Shown in pieces: positions 31,875 through 45,844 of a DNA stretch of 64,000 nucleotides. The first letter of the stretch is position 1. Every line of letters starts with the position of its first letter. This DNA is from Russula earlei. Taxonomy: Eukaryota > Basidiomycota > Agaricomycetes > Russulales > Russulaceae. The position numbers and the translations under genes were made by a program. The DNA lies in contig JAGFNK010000221.1 in assembly GCA_025769875.1 (NCBI GenBank), forward strand, positions 1 to 64,000. The letters run 5' to 3'. A model generated the notes under the pieces. The model had not been told where the DNA came from. It searched no databases and worked only from the letters and a program-made list of their open reading frames with translations.

Positions 31875-32846
31875 ATGTCTACAAAGATTTATGTTGGGTC
31901 AGTCGTGTGCGCTTGTGTCGTCTTCCGCTCTGCGTCGCTTCTTCCCGTTTCTGACAACGGGGGGGAGCGCGGCCGCTGATAGTAATTTTTTTGTACTCTA
32001 TGTTAGCAATCTGAGCTGGAATACCAACGATGACACCTTGCGCCAAGTTCGTCTGATGTCTTGGCTCTGCCCACGTTTTCGTTCCTGATCCCCCGATGTC
32101 CTAATTTTTTTTTTATGCGCCTGCTCTGATAGGCCTTTGGATCGTATGGCACTATTGTCGACGTACGCCTCAGTTTTGCGTGCGTTGTCGTTCTATGAGT
32201 GACGAGGCTCGCACTTCTCTTCCCCGTCTCCATCATCACTCTATTATCCACCATATGAACAGTCGATCGTGATGCGTGATCGCGAGACCGAGCGCTCGCG
32301 TGGTTTCGGTTTCGTAACTTATGGCAGTCAGGCAGAAGCCGAAAGTGCCATTGCGAGTATGAATAATGCGGAGCTCGACGGTCGTAGAATCCGTGTCAAC
32401 ATCGCCAATGCGCGCTCCGGCGGAGGTAATAACCCGGGTCCGTCCAACATCTGTCTTGTTGTACCAAATCTAATCTGCCTTGACTATTTGTAGGATATAA
32501 TCAGTCTGGCTATAATACTGGTGGTGGTTACGGCGGTGAGTGAAATGCAAGGAACTCCCGAGACAATGATGCGGTGTCCAACATCGGGTGATCACAGGCA
32601 ATGCAAGCTATGGTAATCCAGGTGGATACAACCAAAGCAGCAGCTCTACTGGCCAAGGTTACGCTGGTCAAAGCCCCAGTGGAGGCTTCCCTGCTTATCC
32701 TCAGCAAGGTATCAAGCAATCTTATCCGGCCGAGCATCCAGCTTTAATAATAACCCTTTGCAGGTTACCCTCAAGGAAGCGGCTACCAACAAGGCTACCC
32801 CCAAGGAAACTTCCAGCAAGGCTACCAAGGAGGCTATGGCTATTAA
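31875..32846 (+). CDS. Glycine-rich RRM RNA-binding protein, copy A
   Basis: Exons 31875-31897, 32007-32046, 32133-32162, 32263-32437, 32494-32535, 32598-32708, 32764-32846; 167 aa. One RRM: RNP2 KIYVGNLSW, then RNP1 RGFGFVTY, and the typical [13 protein letters not shown] end. A Gly/Gln/Tyr/Ser-rich low-complexity tail follows (repeated GYNQS, GYPQG, QQGY). This is the architecture of plant and fungal GRP-type proteins and of cold-inducible RBPs, which act as RNA chaperones in nucleus and cytoplasm; the specific role is inferred. Intron positions are identical in the adjacent paralogue. Confidence 0.9.
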
Positions 32847-33107
32847 TCTGTCTCTGATCTTCTGTCCTGGTATGTAGCGGCTTCCTCATTAGTCACAAAT
32901 GACGATTAAACCCCTCTCAGATTACAATTGCGCGAGTTTGACTTGCTGTTGACTTATGCTTTCCATCATCTACTCAATTTCTTATTTCATTCACGAGGGA
33001 TGAGCGAAGTTCCTCCTCCCTCTCCTCCCCCTTTGTTCGTGAGACGCGCTCATCCACACATCTCCTTACCACTTCCTGTCATTTCCCCCTCCACCAATTA
33101 CTCGTCC

Positions 33108-33430
33108 GCGACTCGCACGGCGAATCTCCATATCTAAAATCCCGATTCTGGGTAACCTTCGGCGTGTTACGATATCTACTTCGGCATCAGCGCCGGCACA
33201 AGAGTCAACGGACAATGACGCTGGACCCAAGGTGTCTTCAGAATTTCCGGCGGGGTTACCGAGTCAGATAAGGACAAGACGAAAAAGGAGAAAGATAAGA
33301 AAAAGAAGGGGAACCTTTATCTGAGTGGTCTGTGCTGTATGGAACTGGAATCCCCCATTATGTCCCCGTTCCGTTTTACTTTTACGGTCGTCTTCCATCT
33401 CCTTCCTATTTTTGTCACCATTTGATATTC
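33108..33430 (+). pseudogene. Duplicated 3' fragment of the ABC transporter
   Basis: Matches about 30954-31300, the coding tail (through the Lys-rich end) and early 3' UTR of the ABC gene. It lacks 23 bp near its start, has a short deletion around GCGGGG at about 33250 and no upstream coding part, so it is a dead remnant lying between the two RRM genes. Confidence 0.85.
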
Positions 33431-33591
33431 ACGACTGCGGTGAAATTCAATGACTGATACTACCGTGGGTGGTTCTGTGCGGAACGGTCTTTCAAGCTCA
33501 AGCTTAAAGCCAAAGGGGGTATGCCCTGCTGACTAACTTGGGTCTAGAATCGTGGCACAGTTGAAGCGGAGCTCGAAATGTGAGACGGGGG

Positions 33592-33598
33592 TATAAAA
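33592..33598 (+). promoter_or_regulatory. TATA box of RRM gene copy B
   Basis: TATAAAA in the same context as copy A (GGGGGTATAAAAAGTTTCG), about 150 bp before the start codon. Confidence 0.7.
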
Positions 33599-33743
33599 AG
33601 TTTCGTTCCCACCCAGACCTGTACGTTTCGCTCAGTGACGACCTACCTCAACGGTCCCGTTCTCGTTCTCGTTTCTGCCCCTTCTCTGCTTTTGTCTCGG
33701 TTTTGGTCCGTTCAGGTCTCGGTTTCATTGTATTATTGCAATC

Positions 33744-34718
33744 ATGTCTGCAAAGATTTATGTTGGGTCAGTCGTGTGCGCTTGTGTCGTCTTCCGCTCT
33801 GCGTCGCTTCTTCCCGTTTCTGACAACGGGAGGGAGCGCGGCCGCTGATAGTAATTTTTTTGTACTCTATGTTAGCAATCTGAGCTGGAATACCAACGAT
33901 GACACCTTGCGCCAAGTTCGTCTGATGTCTTGGCTCTGCCCACGTTTTCGTTCCTGATGCCCCGTTGTCCTAATTTTTTTTTTTATGCGCCTGCTCTGAT
34001 AGGCCTTCGCAATGTATGGCAATATTGTTGACGTACGCCTCAGGTTTGCGTGCGTTGTCGTTCTATGAGTGACGAGGCTCGCACTTCTCTTCCCCGTCTC
34101 CTTCATCATCACTCTATTATCCATATGAACAGTCGATCGTGATGCGTGATCGCGAGACCCAGCGCTCGCGTGGTTTCGGTTTCGTAACTTATAGCAATCA
34201 GGCAGAAGCCGAATATGCCATTGAGAAGATGAATGATACGGAGCTCGACGGTCGTAGGATCCGTGTTAACATCGCCAATGCGCGCTCCTCCGGCGGAGGT
34301 AGTAGTTCCACGGGTCCGTCCGACATCCGTCTTGTTGTACCAAATCTAATCTGCCTTGACTATTTGTAGGATATGGTCAGTCTGGCTATAATACTGGTGG
34401 TGGTTACAGTGAGTGAAATGCAAGGACCTTGAGACAATGATGCGGTGTCCAATATCGGGTGATCACAGGCAATGCAAGCTATGGTAATCCAGGTGGATAC
34501 AACCAAAGCAGCAGCTCTACTGGCCAAGGTTACGGTGCTCAAAACCCCCTGGGTGGTGGAAGCTTCCCTGCTTATCCTCAGCAAGGTATCAAGCAATCTC
34601 ATCTGGCTGAGCAACCAGCTAATAACCCTTTGCAGGTTACCCTCAAGGAAGCGGCTACCAACAGGGCTACCCTCAAGGAAACTTCCAGCAAGGCTACCAA
34701 GGAGGCTATGGCTATTGA
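33744..34718 (+). CDS. Glycine-rich RRM RNA-binding protein, copy B
   Basis: Exons 33744-33766, 33876-33915, 34003-34032, 34133-34313, 34370-34408, 34469-34585, 34636-34718; 170 aa. Same fold and intron positions as copy A. Differences are mild and frame-preserving: SAK for STK at the N-terminus, [10 protein letters not shown] for AFGSYGTIVD, YSNQ for YGSQ, EKMNDTE for ASMNNAE, and small in-frame length changes in the Gly/Ser tail. Stop codon TGA instead of TAA. Since all splice sites and the promoter are kept, both copies are probably expressed. Confidence 0.9.
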
Positions 34719-35434
34719 TCTGCCTCTGATCTTCTGTCCTGGTATGTAGCGGCTTCTTCATTAGTCACAAATGACGATTAAACCCCTCTCAGAACACAAC
34801 CGCGCGAGTTTGACTTGCTGTTGACTTATGCTTTCCATCATCTACTCAATTTCGTATTTCATTCGTGAGGGACGAACGAAGTTCCTCCTCCCTCTTTGTT
34901 CGTGAGACGCGCTCATCCACATATCTCCTTACCACTTCCTGTCATTTCCCCCTCCACCCATTACTCGTCGTTTTCGTCCTTGGCTCGCTCTTAAGTCTCG
35001 GTAATATCAACAATCCGACCTGTACTACTACGATGACGTTTTGCCTCGATTTCTCTCTTCTCCCCAGCGTTATCTTGCTCCATCATGCGTGGGTGGGTGT
35101 GTCGCCATTGAATCCAACTCCTTGTATTCTCAGATAAAAGAACAGAAGAAAATGTGCTTCTTGATTCTGCTGCTCTTTTCGATGTGTGTCCAATGTGTGT
35201 CCATTTTTTTCACGGAAATTTAGAAGGTATCAATCGACGCACTCGAAATCACGCTCCTCGTTTCATCACATCACTCCTGCTCTTTTCCCGTACAAAAAAT
35301 ATTGTCGGACAGAGCGATTACTATCAGTACACTAAGGTAAGTTACTGCCCCTCGCCATCCAGCAAACATAGTACTAGAAGCTTGGGACGTAAATTCATCA
35401 CGGAAGTGGGGATGAGGTGAAGGACCTCTCACCC
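34719..35434. other. Intergenic between convergent genes
   Basis: First 250 bp is the duplicated 3' flank of the RRM gene; the rest up to the F-box gene 3' end has no supported feature. Confidence 0.5.
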
Positions 35435-37544
35435 TCACAGGTTGAGACAGCCCCACACGACGACCGCGAACAACGCCGCACAGATCAGCAGCAGGCGCGC
35501 CTCCTCCCCCGCCGGCGAGCGTTCAAGCACGAGCGCAAGCAGCGACGGGCGGCGCGCGCCCAGGGCGCCAGCAGGACGCATCTCGAGGGTGGTGCGGCGG
35601 ACGGACTCGCCCCGCCATAGCAGACGCGCGCGGCGCTCGACGACGTGCAGCGCGAGCGGGAGGCCGTGCGCGTCTGCGGCGAGGACGAACTTGGCGTGCG
35701 CGCGCGCGCGCCAGACGGGCGACCATGCGAGCGTCGTCGCCACTGCGCCGTTGTGGGCCGCGCGCGTGCGGGCGAGGAAGACGAGCTCGAAGGAGGCCAG
35801 ACGCGGGTTTGCGCGCACGAGGCGCGCGCCGCATGTGGGCAGGGAGGAGGCTTCGCCTGGGGAGGGCACGATGCGCAGGGCCAGCGTGCGCAGGTGGCCG
35901 AGGGGGCGTATGCAACGCGCGAAGGTTTCCTGGTAGGGTGTGAGCGTGAGCGAGCGGAGCTCTGCTGGGTTGCGGGAGAGAGGGGGAGGTGCGTTTACGA
36001 TGGTGAAGGAGGGGCGACAGGCGACGGTAAAGTCGAGGTGACGCAGGTGCGGGCACGCCGCGACGAGGGCGCGCAGGACGGAGCCGTTGTCGTACCCCTG
36101 CTCGAGGCGGAACGCGATCGTGAGGGACGCGAGAGCGGGCAGCACCGCGAGCGACGCGCTCACGCTCATCGGGGTGCCGTCGCGGAGGGGCATGGGGTCC
36201 GGCACGCGCAGCGTCTTGAGCGACGCGCGGGTGGGGAGGACCTGCGCCTGCGCGAGCGCGCCGCTGAAGGTGCTGACCTTGGCGAGCGCGTCCGCGTGCA
36301 GCCCGGCGAGGACGCTCGGGGCGGCGACGCCCGGCGCGTGGCTCCGCAGGTGCAGCGCTTCCAGGTTGCGGTGCGCTTCGAGGAAGGCGCGGAACGGCCT
36401 GCCGAGGGCGGGGCTCGGCTCCAAGTCCCAGTCGAGCGCGACGTCGCCGATCAGGAGCGAGCGGAGCTTTGGCCAGCGTCCGCGGACCAGGTCGTGCGCG
36501 TCTACGGGCGCGTGGGGGGAATGCCCGTCGATGGCGAGATGTTCGAGATCGGGACAGCGCGCGATGAGCATCTCCCAGAGACGGTCGTACCCCGGAATGA
36601 GTTCGTCTGTCGTGTTGTCATTTTCGTGCGTGCGTGCGTAATTGACGTCAGCATTCGCCCGACCATCGTGAGAGCGGAATGGAACACGCGCCACCAGCAA
36701 CGCCATCATTCTGCCAATAAAAGCCGCTCTTGAATGTTAGCGAGAACCCATGGAGCCGACTGAAATCAAATAGCTGCGGTAGGGCGGTAGGGCGGCGGTG
36801 GAGGGGGGGGGGGGGGAAGGCCGGTTATAAATAACAAATCAACTGGAGAGACGCGATTGCAACGCACATGGCTGTTTGATGAGGGCAAGATGGACCCGAG
36901 CGTCGTCGAGATGAACTTGAGGCGTGGGCAGCTGATGGGAGGCGACAACGAGAAACGAGAACGGAAATTATGACCAAACTCCGCAATCAATCGAAAAACG
37001 GCAGAGGGGGATAAAGGGGACGGAGAGGACGGTACGGACAAGACGCGCAGGGCGAACCACATGTCGTCGTACGGGGGCAGCTCCTCGCCGTCCCACGCGA
37101 AACGACGCAGGACCTCGAGGTGCCTCGCCGTGCGGCGCACCGCGGACGACACCGCGTACGCGTCCGGAAGGACGCTGCGGCCCCATCTCGGTGCCCGCCC
37201 GGTGCCCGTGCCGTTGTTGTGGCTGGGCGAATCCGGGCACGGGCGAACGCTGAGCGAACGGACGTGTCGGGCGCGGTCAGGCCGAGCGTGGAGCATGTCG
37301 AGCGTGCGGATGCATTGGGCGGGGCCGCGCAGGACGACGCGCGAATAGAGAGCCGGGCTGAGCGCATCGGCGATCCTCGAAGACTGTATGGGAAGTGAAT
37401 GGATGGCTCGGCAGGGGGAGCCAGTTCGGTTGCGTGGGTTGGGTTGGCACGCACGGTGAGATATAGGTGGAGAACTTCGGATGGACACGACAAGTAATCA
37501 ACGATTTCGAGGAGGACGTCAGATGGAACGGTGCTCATGGACAT
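35435..37544 (-). CDS. F-box/LRR-like protein with C-terminal membrane helix
   Basis: Exons, leftwards: 37544-37455, 37383-37040, 36931-36868, 36773-36695, 36606-35435; 582 aa, phases consistent. The N-terminus VPSDVLLEIVDYLS is an F-box-like helix pair, followed by SRIADALSPALYSRVVL. Leucine-rich segments typical of basidiomycete F-box proteins follow: CPRLKFISTTLG, FSRLHGFSLTF, CPDLEHLAIDG, ALHLRSHAPG, HLRTLALRIV. The last 20 residues (LLLICAALFAVVVWG) form one hydrophobic helix with a very short tail, as in tail-anchored proteins. F-box proteins are substrate adaptors of SCF ubiquitin ligases; a membrane-anchored one would act at a membrane surface (inference). Intron 3 contains a run of 13-14 C on the coding strand. 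Two ATGs are possible, two codons apart. Confidence 0.8.
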
Positions 37545-37813
37545 ATTTGTCGCCGACAGAGGGAGTTGAGGGGGAGAACGAAGTGCGATGCGAGAGGAAC
37601 AGCAGCTGTGGGCTGTGGGATGAGCGCCAAGTAAGACCGGTCGGTCATCCACCGGATCACACTCGTCCAATTCAGCGATCATCAATCAACTCGAAGATAG
37701 CAACCCTGATCATTATCCCTCTCTCGACCTCGTCCGTGGGTTGCACAGTCGGGCCACTCCACCTCACACAGTGAAAATTAATACAAACAGACGTGGCGGT
37801 TAGATGACTAGTT

Positions 37814-39461
<1,648 letters not shown>

Positions 39462-39681
39462 GCTTACCCTGTCGCAGTCGCCGTTTTGTCAGAACCGTGA
39501 CTCGCAAAAAGTTGGGCTGGCCACGATTAGTCATCCACATCCACGTGACTCTGACAGCCGAACTTGCCAAGGCCGGCCGCGCTGCGCAATATAACGAGGC
39601 GGTGAGGTATCCACCTTACTCCTTTGACTCCTTCGAGTCCCCACCACCACCAGAGTATTTAAATCCTCCTTGCCATACGCC
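39462..39681. promoter_or_regulatory. Bidirectional promoter PRMT1/BRI3-like
   Basis: 220 bp between divergent start codons. Contains a CACGTGAC E-box-like site near 39552-39559 and TATTTAAA near 39655-39662 on the plus-strand side. Confidence 0.5.
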
Positions 39682-40339
39682 ATGATCGTCGATCTCCCTC
39701 CCGACTCGGTACGTCGAACTCATTCTCACATGAGGCCAGTGGAATGTACTTTGCGTTGCTCAGATGCGAACCGACGTCCCCATACCCGCCGAGAACCCGC
39801 CGGCGTACGAGTCTGCGATTACCGGCTCTAGCACAGGTATCTATCCACCTCATGCTCTGCTCTACGTGAAACAACGCCTCTTTGCTTTGCTGATGATGGG
39901 TTTCCTATCAATGCACCGCCATCAGGGAAGAGTGCGAATACGCAGGATACGCAGCCCAAGGCCGCAGCCGCTTATGCTCGCGGGCACGTTGCCACTCGTG
40001 TACGGCGCGAACGCGTCGGATCCGACAGTGTACTATTATCAAGATCCGCGCACAGGGCAGCGCGTCGCCTCGCTGTTGCCGCCAGATCATCCGCAGATGG
40101 TGTGCCTTACAGTCAGGCGCCCACGTCCCAGAGACGCGGTATGGGTTCCTCGGTGCGTCGTGTTTTTCTGCGCTCCTTGCTATCGATGGTGCATGGTATT
40201 CATATCTGTGCTCTGTGTGTTGCCAGGTGTGCTCGCGGCGATTGTATGGTTCCCGCTTGGTATCGGCCTGTGTCTGCTAGACCGCCGCGTCCGATGCGAA
40301 CGCTGTGGCGAGTCACTTGAAGATGGACTTTGTAGCTAA
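39682..40339 (+). CDS. BRI3/LITAF-like small membrane protein
   Basis: Exons 39682-39708, 39764-39836, 39926-39997, 40029-40152, 40227-40339; about 135 aa after removing one extra base near 40106-40112. The N-terminus has a PPAY (PPxY) motif that could bind WW domains of Nedd4/Rsp5 ligases. Next come YYYQDPRTGQRV and SLLPPDHPQM, then the membrane part RYGFLGVLAAIVWFPLGIG and CLLDRRVRCERCGESLEDG. A hydrophobic helix between Cys-containing ends is typical of BRI3 and LITAF-like endosomal/lysosomal proteins. The frame requires a 31-nt intron (39998-40028) or an indel at that place, and a one-base correction before CLQSGAHVPETRYG. Family call moderate. Confidence 0.65.
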
Positions 40340-41586
40340 GCGCTATGCCTGATTTTACCCCGACTCTTATCCGGATGTCCTGTTATGAAAAGACTGCATG
40401 ACTACATTACACCACCCACCTGTATTTTAATCACACCCTCGTCTCCACGTGTATATACGGTACTCCCTTTCCCATTTTGCCATGGCCGATGTGCCAACAA
40501 CGAAGCGGTTACCGCAGCCAGGATTGTTATTTCCTGTTCCCCTTAATGTCTTGTGAACACCCGATGGATACGGACGCGTAAGCGGTTGTAAACTTTCGCG
40601 GGCACCACCACTTCGGCGCGCGAAACCGGATTTATTATAAGAGGCTCTCGAACCATCATGATATGAAAGCGTGCGACCAAAGGGCCCAAATGGCGCAGCG
40701 TGAGCAACCGCGGGTGCGGTGGGTGGTAGGCGGCGATGCGATACCGGGCCAAGGGTGAGTGGGCCGGGTTGGCGAAATTTGAAGGGTCGCCTGACAGGTG
40801 CAAAGGCATGCCATACGCCATACTCCCTGCAATAGGCACGGGGTTCGCCGCGCGTTCTTCTGCCTTGGGGCCGCACTGTTACGCGGTAAGTGGCCCTAGG
40901 GCTGTGTTTTTACGATGTGCAATATCCAGCAAGCGTGTGTAGACAGTGCCGACCCCGCATTGGAGAGATCTGCAAATGAAGTAGAAGAGTTGAGAACGCA
41001 TCAGTACCTCGTGATGCATTGCAAATGAAGGGATCCCGTGGAAGCAGGGTCATCACTTTCCGCTTTGGGGTGCGGTGTGATGTCTGTAACGCTCCTGGAC
41101 GGATTCATGAACGTTGCTTGCTTGCGGAGCCTTGGTATGGGAGAGATTAGCATGAACCAGATGGGTGACAGTTCCCACGTGGACGAGATTCAGTCGGAGA
41201 GAACGCTGATTTCCAAAGAGGGAACAAGAAGCCACGTGGGTAAATATGAAAATGAAAATGACCGAGCCCAATCCGGATCCGGCGAGCGACGGCGGAGGCG
41301 CAGCGCAGCACTGCCCGGACCTGACTTTGGCTGCTGAGAACAAGTGCTCGGTGCAGGCAACCATCTCTCTCAACCCCCAATTCTCCTCCAGATCCCCACT
41401 GATCTCCATCATCCCCCTGACGCCGTGGCTGTAATCCGCTGAACCTCCTGGGCGATACCCAGCCGTGCCGTTTTCCTTTTCCCAGTCCTATATACCAACT
41501 CTCCCCTCCCCTTCCCCCTCCCCCCCTCCCACCCCGCCTTCGCCTTTCTTCCCGCGTATCCTTGCAACGCGGCCTCATACCTGCTC
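40340..41586. other. Intergenic, no supported gene
   Basis: About 1.25 kb. Open frames up to 149 codons on the minus strand lack recognisable motifs. CTATATACC, a possible TATA element for the downstream gene, is near 41487-41495, followed by a CT-rich leader. Confidence 0.5.
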
Positions 41587-44500
41587 ATGAAAACTCTCTC
41601 TAGACTTCCACATCTCCCCACCTCTCTCGCCCGCAACAATAAGCTGGATACTCCAGTGTCTCTGTCGCAGAACGACCCATCAGATCCCTCGTTAGCCGCA
41701 GATACCGCTGTTCGTATCCATCGTGCACCCCTTTCCCAAATTGGCCAGCAGCTCTTCACTTCAGCGCCCAAGGACTTTATATCCCCCGCTTTCTCTCACT
41801 CTCGCACCCCATCCGAGTCGGTCCCCCCTCCACGCGCCCTGGGAAAACCTATGATGTCGAGACGTTCTTCGTACACGGGCGAGGAAAGCTTGTACACAAC
41901 TAGTAGCAGCTCGCAGAGCCCCGCCTACCGTCGCCTCTCTCAGTATGTACTCGATTTTTGCCACCCCACGCTCTCCTTGTTTTTCCTCCCTCCCCTTCCA
42001 ATTTGAATATTGGCTTTCTTCAGACACGGGGTGATTGCTTCCCTCACCTCGTGGCCGTACCCGCGCCTTGGGTGATCATGTGAGGTCGCCCCCCCTTTTT
42101 GGTCCTTCCCTCCTGAATATTCCTTTCGCCCCAATCCGGGCCATTTTAATCCCCAACGCCTCTCACACCTCTTACGCATACACTTACCCACCCATGTCCT
42201 CTAAACTCGCGATCCACTTGCTCGGTAGCTTCTCGCTTATTTCTAACTCCCTCCCCCCCCCCCCTTTCCGTTTCCTCCTCCCCTCCCACGCCGTTCACTC
42301 AAACTTTAAAGAGTTTCCCCTCTCCCTATTCATTTTCTTGGTCTGCACTCATCCCCCGTCCATACTGAGTTTTATCTCCCCTCTTCACCTCCCCGGACCC
42401 TGAATGCTAACCGCCTCTTTCTTCCTCAGGCCTCGCGTCAATCAGACGGCGCCCTACCCACCATCCAAGCCCACGCGGCGTCCACCTCACACCCACGTAC
42501 AACCCACCCCTTCTAACCGGCGAGGTTCTCTTCCCGCCCTACATCTGCACGCCCCACCTCCGTCCACCCCAACAGTATCCATTGCCTCCCCCACCATGCA
42601 GGAAAATACAGAAAATCTCACAGATGATGACTATTATACTTATTCCAGCTTGGCTACCTTCTCTTTCGGTGCGGCAACTGCCAACTGCCAATCATTCGAC
42701 CCCGATAATACAAGCCCACTTGCTGTACAAGCCTCCAACGAGATTGCTCACCCTCAGAATTCAGGCAGCGCCGATCGTACCCCCCGTGCCTCCATTTCCC
42801 ATACCCGTGGTCTTGATGACGACGATTGTGAGGATGTATCCCGCCGCAGTCGTGCTAAAATGCGAGCTATCGACGACGGTGGGCGCCGACCCTCGCTTCC
42901 TACCAACCTCTTCCCTCCTGACGCCTCTTCTCGCCCTCACCCAGAGGCATCTGGGAGTGACTCTGACCCATTTGCTTCGGGCAATGCTTCTGACGTCGAG
43001 TTTGACCCAGGAAATGAATCCGGTATCGTCGATACCGATGTTGAACTTGAGGGAATAAGTCTTGATGACGCGCAAAATCTTCCCTTGGATCAGGTCCGCC
43101 GCTCCCCGTACCCTTTTGATTCAGAGGCCGAGTCTGACTGTGACGCCTCCCCCCCCACACAACAGTGTGCAGATTGGTACATTGTTGACCCTAACGAGCG
43201 TCGCCAGGAGGCTGGCTCCCCCGTCATATTTGCAAGCGCTGACAGCGAAGAGGAGGACTCGGATGTATCAGAAACCGGTGCCCGCGGACTTGCGGTTATG
43301 CGCCGCAATAGCATCGCTATTCGCATGGCCACTGCGCATTTTCGCTCAAACGAAATGGATCGCGAGCATATACAGACAAATACGCGAGACCGCGAAGGCA
43401 GTGTTGCCACCGTGCGGCGGCTTAACATCGACGACGTGGAGGCTGGCACTGTTTCAATATCCAACAGAGAGCGCCAATCGTCATTGCCAACTCCTGATTG
43501 GAGCATGTTTACCAACAATGCCGGGGTCTCAACGGCTGACACCTCAGGCGACGATGTGTACAAGGGCATCGACCTCGATTACATCATGAGCGTTGGTGGT
43601 CCTGCAGGTCCAGGCTCACGCCGCTCGTCGCATTCATTCATAGCGCCGCAACCATTGCCTTTACCCCCGCTTAAAGATAAATCGAAACCGAAGGACAAGG
43701 ATAAGCGTAAGAAGGATAAAAGCAAGGGAAAAAACCCTCTCGATGTCGCCGCAGTGCAAGGTCTCATTGGCCCATCCAGCACTCTGCCAAGCGTACTGGA
43801 CGTTGCGCCGTGGGCAGAGGCAGATGAAGTAACGGGCTCTCGCCGCCCTAGTACCGTAACCCTCGACGACTCATTTGCAGGGGGCCTCCGACGCCTCGAC
43901 CCCGATTATGCCGAACGCCGCAATGAGTGGTCCTTCATCCACGAACCAGAGCGGGTCGTACTCCCTTCTTACAATCCCGGCAGCAGCCCAAGGACATGGG
44001 ATGTCTGGCGCTGTGCGCAGATCGGCAAGATTCGCCTAGAGCGGACCACCCTTCCACCCTGTACGCTTTCCTTTTATCCCCTCCTTTGGACCGTATGCTG
44101 ATGGCCAGCGTTTCCACAGCCGACCCGGACAAGCCGAACCAGCAAAGACTGAATGCTGAGCACGATGTCGACCCTGACTCTGCAAACAATCTCGGTGGTC
44201 CGACGACTGTCGTTCACCGGCACTCCAGAGCACTGGCGTTCTCGATTTATCGTAATTACAGCCTGAGAAACTACCGCTCGGGCAGACCGCGCACTAGCAT
44301 AGCTACGGCGCGTACTCAAAAGTCGAGCGAAGGACGTAGTACACTTGTGATGCCGGCCCACGATGGTATCCTCCTCGCAACGAAACGCGTACAGGAGCAG
44401 TTCACGTCCACTAAGAGCACCTCAAGACTTGACACACACGGATTACTACCAGAGGATAGTGACAACCGCCGTGACGGCCGTCGCTCCAATCCCACCCATC

Positions 44501-45844
44501 GCCAACTGCCCTCGCAAGATTTGCCAATGAATCCATCCCATCAGGAAACGCCTGGGCCTCGCCAGATCATTGACTTGAGTGTTCTCGATGGGCTAGATAG
44601 CCCATCGTCGAGCTCGCGCAGTGACCAGTCATCCCACACTGCCCATTCTTCTCTTGATCTTTCGAGCGCCACGGCTTTCGGTTCCGCTTCTCAGGCGGCA
44701 CAGAGCACCTCATCTGCGTCCTCCCTCCCGACTTCCTCAGCGAGCTCCATCTCGGAACGGCAGCTGACCCCTCACAACGAGGCTGAGGGGGACAGCGACG
44801 ACGAGTTTACGAATCCTATTCCACGCACTTCTCACGCGGAGGCTTTCGCTACACTTGACAGCTTTGCGATCGATCAGATCAAGAACGAACAGGTGCCTGC
44901 GCCAGCCGCGAGGCGATCACACGGCAACTGGATTCAGCGCTGGATCGGCCCGCCCAGTGGCAGCATGCCACGCACGCTCTCGTCCAGCCTTGTGCCCATC
45001 AATCCCCCCTGGATGACGTTGATTCCGCGCTCCATGCAGGAGGAACAAGACCGCGCCATCCAGGGTCTGAGGTCGTCATTCAAGGATGTTGGATTGGTCC
45101 CATCAAATCGACCGAAAGGCGGTGCAGGGATCGGTCGCAAGGGCAAGGGCAAGAACAAGGATATGCTTACACAAGTACCGGACGACTCGCTGTACATGCT
45201 CCTTCCCCTGTGGCCTCACGAAACGGACCCCGCGAGCGCCGCGTGCGAGCGGAGACAACGTCCAACGAGAGGCCTCGATCGCGAGCAGAATCTGTACCTA
45301 CTTGTGTATTACGTCCCGTTCGAAAAGGGTGGCGACGGCAACCCAGTCGAGAAAGGCTCGCGTTCCCGTTCGAGGAAGGGCGACCACGAGCGGCATCATT
45401 CGACACCACTGTTCGACGTGCGTCGCGGGTTCAAAGGTCGTTGGCCGTCTCATCGCGCACTCGGACCTGAATGGTTCGGGCATCCGCCTACCGGTCCGCG
45501 GGCTCTCGGTGACGGGCTCGTTAGCGGAGGCTGAGCTCGGCATCCCGTCTGCCTCGTTGCGTGACGTGCACTCGGACGACTTTATCATCGGTGCGTGCCT
45601 CGATCGCCGAGGCACCATTGAGTTCGTTCCAGAGGGTCTCGAAAAGCTCGGTCTGTGCGTCCCGCGCACCGAGCCACCTGCCCAGCTCCACACGCATCCT
45701 GCAATGCAAACGGCCGAACCAGCAGAGGAGGTTGCGGTGTCTCAACCGCTCACCGCAATTGGCCGTGCGGCTATCGAGGTGGCATGGCTTGGCTGTATGG
45801 CACTCACCACATTCTACGGCCCACCATCTTCAGACAAAGCATGA
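41587..45844 (+). CDS. Large unknown basidiomycete protein
   Basis: Exons 41587-41942, 42430-44060, 44120-45844, about 1236 aa after removing one extra base near 45413-45425. The first intron is long for this genome (487 nt) but phases agree; a missed small exon inside it is possible. The N-terminal half is Ser/Pro/Asp-rich and disordered, with acidic clusters (SDSDPFASGNASD) and a Lys-rich patch (KDKDKRKKDKSKGK) around 43680-43735. The C-terminal third is better ordered: WMTLIPRSMQEEQDRAIQGL, SSFKDVGLVPS, DDSLYMLLPLWP, NLYLLVYYVPFE, and after the break IAHSDLNGSGIRLP, GLSVTG, IEFVPEGLEKLGLC. I recognise these as conserved-looking but cannot name a family or function. The last 80 residues contain an Ala-rich helical stretch. 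Confidence 0.75.

Larger units (their letters stand above)
30954..34969. repeat. Tandem segmental duplication: ABC 3' end plus RRM gene
   Basis: Copy A is about 30954-33106 and copy B about 33108-34969. Both begin GCGACTCGCACGG and end near ATTACTCGTC, so they abut directly. Each holds the last coding part of the ABC gene, its 3' flank, a TATA box and a full RRM gene. Copy B lacks about 23 bp of the ABC tail near its start and about 255 bp of A's spacer (31415-31670). Copy B's ABC part has no start, a frame change and cannot be expressed as the transporter. Identity looks high by eye throughout. Confidence 0.9.
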
